DNA of 24,872 nt from assembly GCA_027066935.1 (NCBI GenBank), contig JAMOMX010000416.1, forward strand, positions 1 through 24,872. The letters run 5' to 3'. The stretch is from Sulfurimonas sp. (lineage in GTDB: Bacteria > Campylobacterota > Campylobacteria > Campylobacterales > Sulfurimonadaceae). The notes under the pieces are model-generated. The model was given only the letters and a program-made list of their open reading frames with translations. It did not search any database and was not told where the DNA came from. This document shows positions 22,710 through 24,872 of the stretch, piece after piece (positions within the stretch are counted from its first letter, which is position 1; every line of letters begins with the position of its first letter). Both the position numbers and the translations under genes were made by a program.

Positions 22710-24872
22710 TTAGTTTTCTTCTATACCAATAGATGAATCTATAATTAAAGTTACTGTTATATCTGTATCTCCATTTTCAATAATTCCTGTTGCTGTTGTG
22801 GTTTTTGTTGTTGGATCGAATTTATCTAATTTCCATTCTCCTCCACCATCAACACATGTATCTAAATTAATTATATCCCCATTACTACCTTCTACATGTA
22901 ATATATTATTATTATCAGTCATATCAAGAACATCTTCTACACTAAGGGTTATATCTTGATTACCCTCTCCTAGATTTAAAATTTCTACATCTGATGCGTC
23001 TTCTATTAATGCACTAAAATCAATAGGGGTATCATCATCAAAAACTAATATATCTAAGTCAGAATCATCAAATTCAATATTTTCAAAATTTCTTAATTCA
23101 GTTGTATCGCCAGTAGAAGAATTTTCAACAACTAAGGCTCCATTTTCATTTGTAGATATTTCATAATCAGAATAATTATCATTAAATATTGCTTTATCAG
23201 AACCATCACCACCATCAATAACAACACTACCATTAATATCATCTGCAACAATCTTAGCTATATCATCCTCTGAACCCATTAAAATAAAGTCATCTTCCAT
23301 CTCTGTAGAAGCTGAAGACCAATTTCCATGCCAATAATGAACAGTATTTGAAGTTGTTGATTCATCTCCTTGAACAATACTTTGAGTAGCTTTAAAGAAC
23401 TCATTGTCATTAACTGGGGTATCAAATAAATTAGATATATCTAATGTCCAATTTCCATTTTCATCTACAATAATTGGCGTTTGTGTTTCAATAGCTTTAT
23501 ATTCGCCATCTGGGTTTGTTTGATTACCACTAGTTGAATGACCATCTTTAGAGTATAAAGTAATTGTAGCTCCTGATTCACCTGTTCCATATAATGTTAC
23601 AGATGTATAATCACCTGTATTATCTGTAATATTTGTGATAACTGGCGGAGCAAGAGTTGTAACTGTCTCACAAGTTTCACTAGATATATTTATTGATACA
23701 ACTGCTGAATTAGATATATTTCCATCAGAGTCTACAGCACTATATCTAAAGCTATCTTCTGCCACCTCTTCTCCAGTAACATACTGAATAGAAAAGTTAG
23801 AAATCGAGTTAGATGTAGTAGTAAATTCTATTTTATCACACTCTACAGGGTTGCCAAAATCATCAACTATGCTAAATTTATTTGTCTCAACATATCCATC
23901 GCCATCCACATTAGTAGAATCTTGTTTTACATCACCTTGTGCGACTACATCACCATCTTTATATGCAATCCAGTGAGCATTTGCATCCTGAGAAGCACCA
24001 TCTTCAAAATGACTGCCCAATCCACTAAGACCAATCTCCACGCCAGTCATATTAGAATCAAATTCAATTACTAACATCTCATCGTTTGCAGATTCTATCT
24101 GTCCATCATCATAAGAGCCTTCTACACCTATACCTTTACCATCGTGAGTATTATTATTATCATTAGTTATACCAACTTCAACTTGTTGATCATTACTAAA
24201 TGCTTTAACTGTTATACCATCTCCATCAATAGATAAGCCATCACTTGCTACAGTTCCCCAATCAGAAATTTCAACACTCTCATCTCCATGAGTACCAACA
24301 TTGAGAGTTGTAGTTTCAATACCTTCATTTGCTGTATATTTGAACTGTGTATTGTCTGATAACATATCGCCTATTTCAACTATAACCTCTTCACCAGTCA
24401 TACTTTCATAAGTTAATATTCCATTTTCAGGAAGTGTATCGATTTTAATAGTTGTTACTATACCTAGAGCATCATCTTCAAGATCTGATGTCTCTTTAGC
24501 TAAATCAAAAGATACGACTTTTGCTACTGTATCACATGATGCTTCAATATCTTTATCTTGTGCATCAGGATCTGTGTCTGTATCACTATCTGAATCTGAA
24601 TCACTGTCTGAATCTGAATCTGAGTCGCTGTCTGAATCTGAGTCGCTGTCTGAATCTGAATCACTGTCTGAGTCTGAGTCGCTGTCTGAATCTGAATCAC
24701 TGTCTGAGTCTGAATCACTGTCTGAGTCTGTATCAGTGTCCGTATCTGTATCTGTGTCGGTGTCCGTATCCGTGTCAGATTGCTTATCGTTGTCTATTAT
24801 ATACGCTTCATCTTCATTTTCAACAATATGTGCATTTTGTACATTTGTTATAGATGCTGTTAAAGTTTCATA
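22710..24872 (-). CDS. C-terminal part of a large secreted RTX-type adhesin, 5' end outside window
   Basis: The frame is open from the right edge to the stop codon: 720 residues. In order: a lead-in YETLTASITNVQNAHIVENE; a 70-residue Asp-Ser/Asp-Thr run (32-101); a cadherin/VCBS-like beta domain (about 128-185, with DDALGIVTTIKIDTLPENG); an inserted all-beta module (about 185-365); an Ig-like domain (about 405-505, APPVITNITDNTG to GNWTLDISN). A degenerate RTX calcium-binding block follows (about 530-610: GSEDD, IDGGDGSDKAIF, ELRNFENIEFDD), then a C-terminal repeat (LSVEDVLDMTDNNNILHVEG) common in type I-secreted adhesins. The uncleaved C-terminal secretion signal is expected near the end. 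It is probably a cell-surface or biofilm protein exported by an ABC-HlyD-TolC system. Very acidic, with no stops or frameshifts. Confidence 0.85.
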   Translation of the reverse strand, partial: YETLTASITNVQNAHIVENEDEAYIIDNDKQSDTDTDTDTDTDTDTDTDSDSDSDSDSDSDSDSDSDSDSDSDSDSDSDSDSDSDSDSDSDSDSDSDTDTDPDAQDKDIEASCDTVAKVVSFDLAKETSDLEDDALGIVTTIKIDTLPENGILTYESMTGEEVIVEIGDMLSDNTQFKYTANEGIETTTLNVGTHGDESVEISDWGTVASDGLSIDGDGITVKAFSNDQQVEVGITNDNNNTHDGKGIGVEGSYDDGQIESANDEMLVIEFDSNMTGVEIGLSGLGSHFEDGASQDANAHWIAYKDGDVVAQGDVKQDSTNVDGDGYVETNKFSIVDDFGNPVECDKIEFTTTSNSISNFSIQYVTGEEVAEDSFRYSAVDSDGNISNSAVVSINISSETCETVTTLAPPVITNITDNTGDYTSVTLYGTGESGATITLYSKDGHSTSGNQTNPDGEYKAIETQTPIIVDENGNWTLDISNLFDTPVNDNEFFKATQSIVQGDESTTSNTVHYWHGNWSSASTEMEDDFILMGSEDDIAKIVADDINGSVVIDGGDGSDKAIFNDNYSDYEISTNENGALVVENSSTGDTTELRNFENIEFDDSDLDILVFDDDTPIDFSALIEDASDVEILNLGEGNQDITLSVEDVLDMTDNNNILHVEGSNGDIINLDTCVDGGGEWKLDKFDPTTKTTTATGIIENGDTDITVTLIIDSSIGIEEN
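24592..24723 (-). repeat. Tandem 18-base repeat encoding the Asp-Ser run
   Basis: Seven units of 18 bases (one of 24), close to GAATCTGAATCACTGTCT on the plus strand, lie inside the adhesin gene. Each unit encodes three Asp-Ser pairs. The wider run at 24570-24779 encodes 35 Asp-X pairs, with Thr as X at both edges and Ser in the centre. The higher-order 18-base period shows growth by unit duplication, and the length may vary between strains. Confidence 0.85.

Noticed and set aside
24592..24723. Regular short repeats resembling a CRISPR array
   Set aside because: There are no unique spacers; the units are directly contiguous and keep one coding frame.
24521..24853. Plus-strand open frame of 110 codons with Leu/Cys/Tyr repeats, and a second short minus-strand frame rich in Gln/Ile/Thr
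   Set aside because: Both are shadows of the Asp-Ser repeat in the adhesin frame; repeat DNA with a period divisible by three stays open in other frames.

Overview
The window looks like a piece of a Campylobacterota (epsilonproteobacterial) chromosome, most likely Sulfurimonas or a close relative. The DNA is AT-rich and the genes are packed with very short gaps or overlaps. The gene set also fits: a CheV protein, an oadG-oadA-oadB operon whose biotin protein has the FRDGFQS/GGGARFQS signature I associate with this phylum, a short XerC/D-like recombinase, and GatC followed by PilT. The assignment rests on remembered protein families, not on a search.

Layout. 1-2030: start of polA (cut by the window edge), an HDOD protein and a TauE/DsbD_2-type membrane protein, with two related palindromic repeats between them. 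2076-4483: a minus-strand operon of a YfgM-like TPR membrane protein, a BamB-like beta-propeller lipoprotein and a tyrosine recombinase. 4612-6014: gatC and pilT on the plus strand. 6009-9364: a minus-strand operon of argD, a TolC-family protein and a MidA-type methyltransferase, whose genes overlap. 9479-11029: a small membrane protein and a membrane-bound HD-GYP protein. 11026-13552: a HlyD-like adaptor overlapping a cytoplasmic molybdopterin oxidoreductase. 13665-14606: cheV. 14716-18095: oadG-oadA-oadB. 18302-19358: small membrane proteins and a protein with a possible Hpt motif. 19478-22581: htpG, a small membrane protein and cysQ. 22710-24872: the C-terminal 720 residues of a large secreted RTX-type adhesin containing a 70-residue Asp-Ser/Thr run.

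How the genes relate. Several encode surface or motility functions that c-di-GMP and chemotaxis could tie together (HDOD, HD-GYP, CheV, PilT, adhesin), but they are scattered, not one operon. The oad operon links carbon metabolism (oxaloacetate/pyruvate) to sodium export. YfgM-like and BamB-like genes side by side recall yfgM-bamB of E. coli. No rRNA, tRNA, transposase or CRISPR array was found, and no stretch of over 300 bases lacks a gene.

The strongest candidates for something not routinely annotated are the non-coding elements: the paired TAGACYTCTTGCA palindromes, the GC-rich element between cheV and oadB, and two small membrane-protein genes that look leaderless. I saw no clear novel defence or mobile system.
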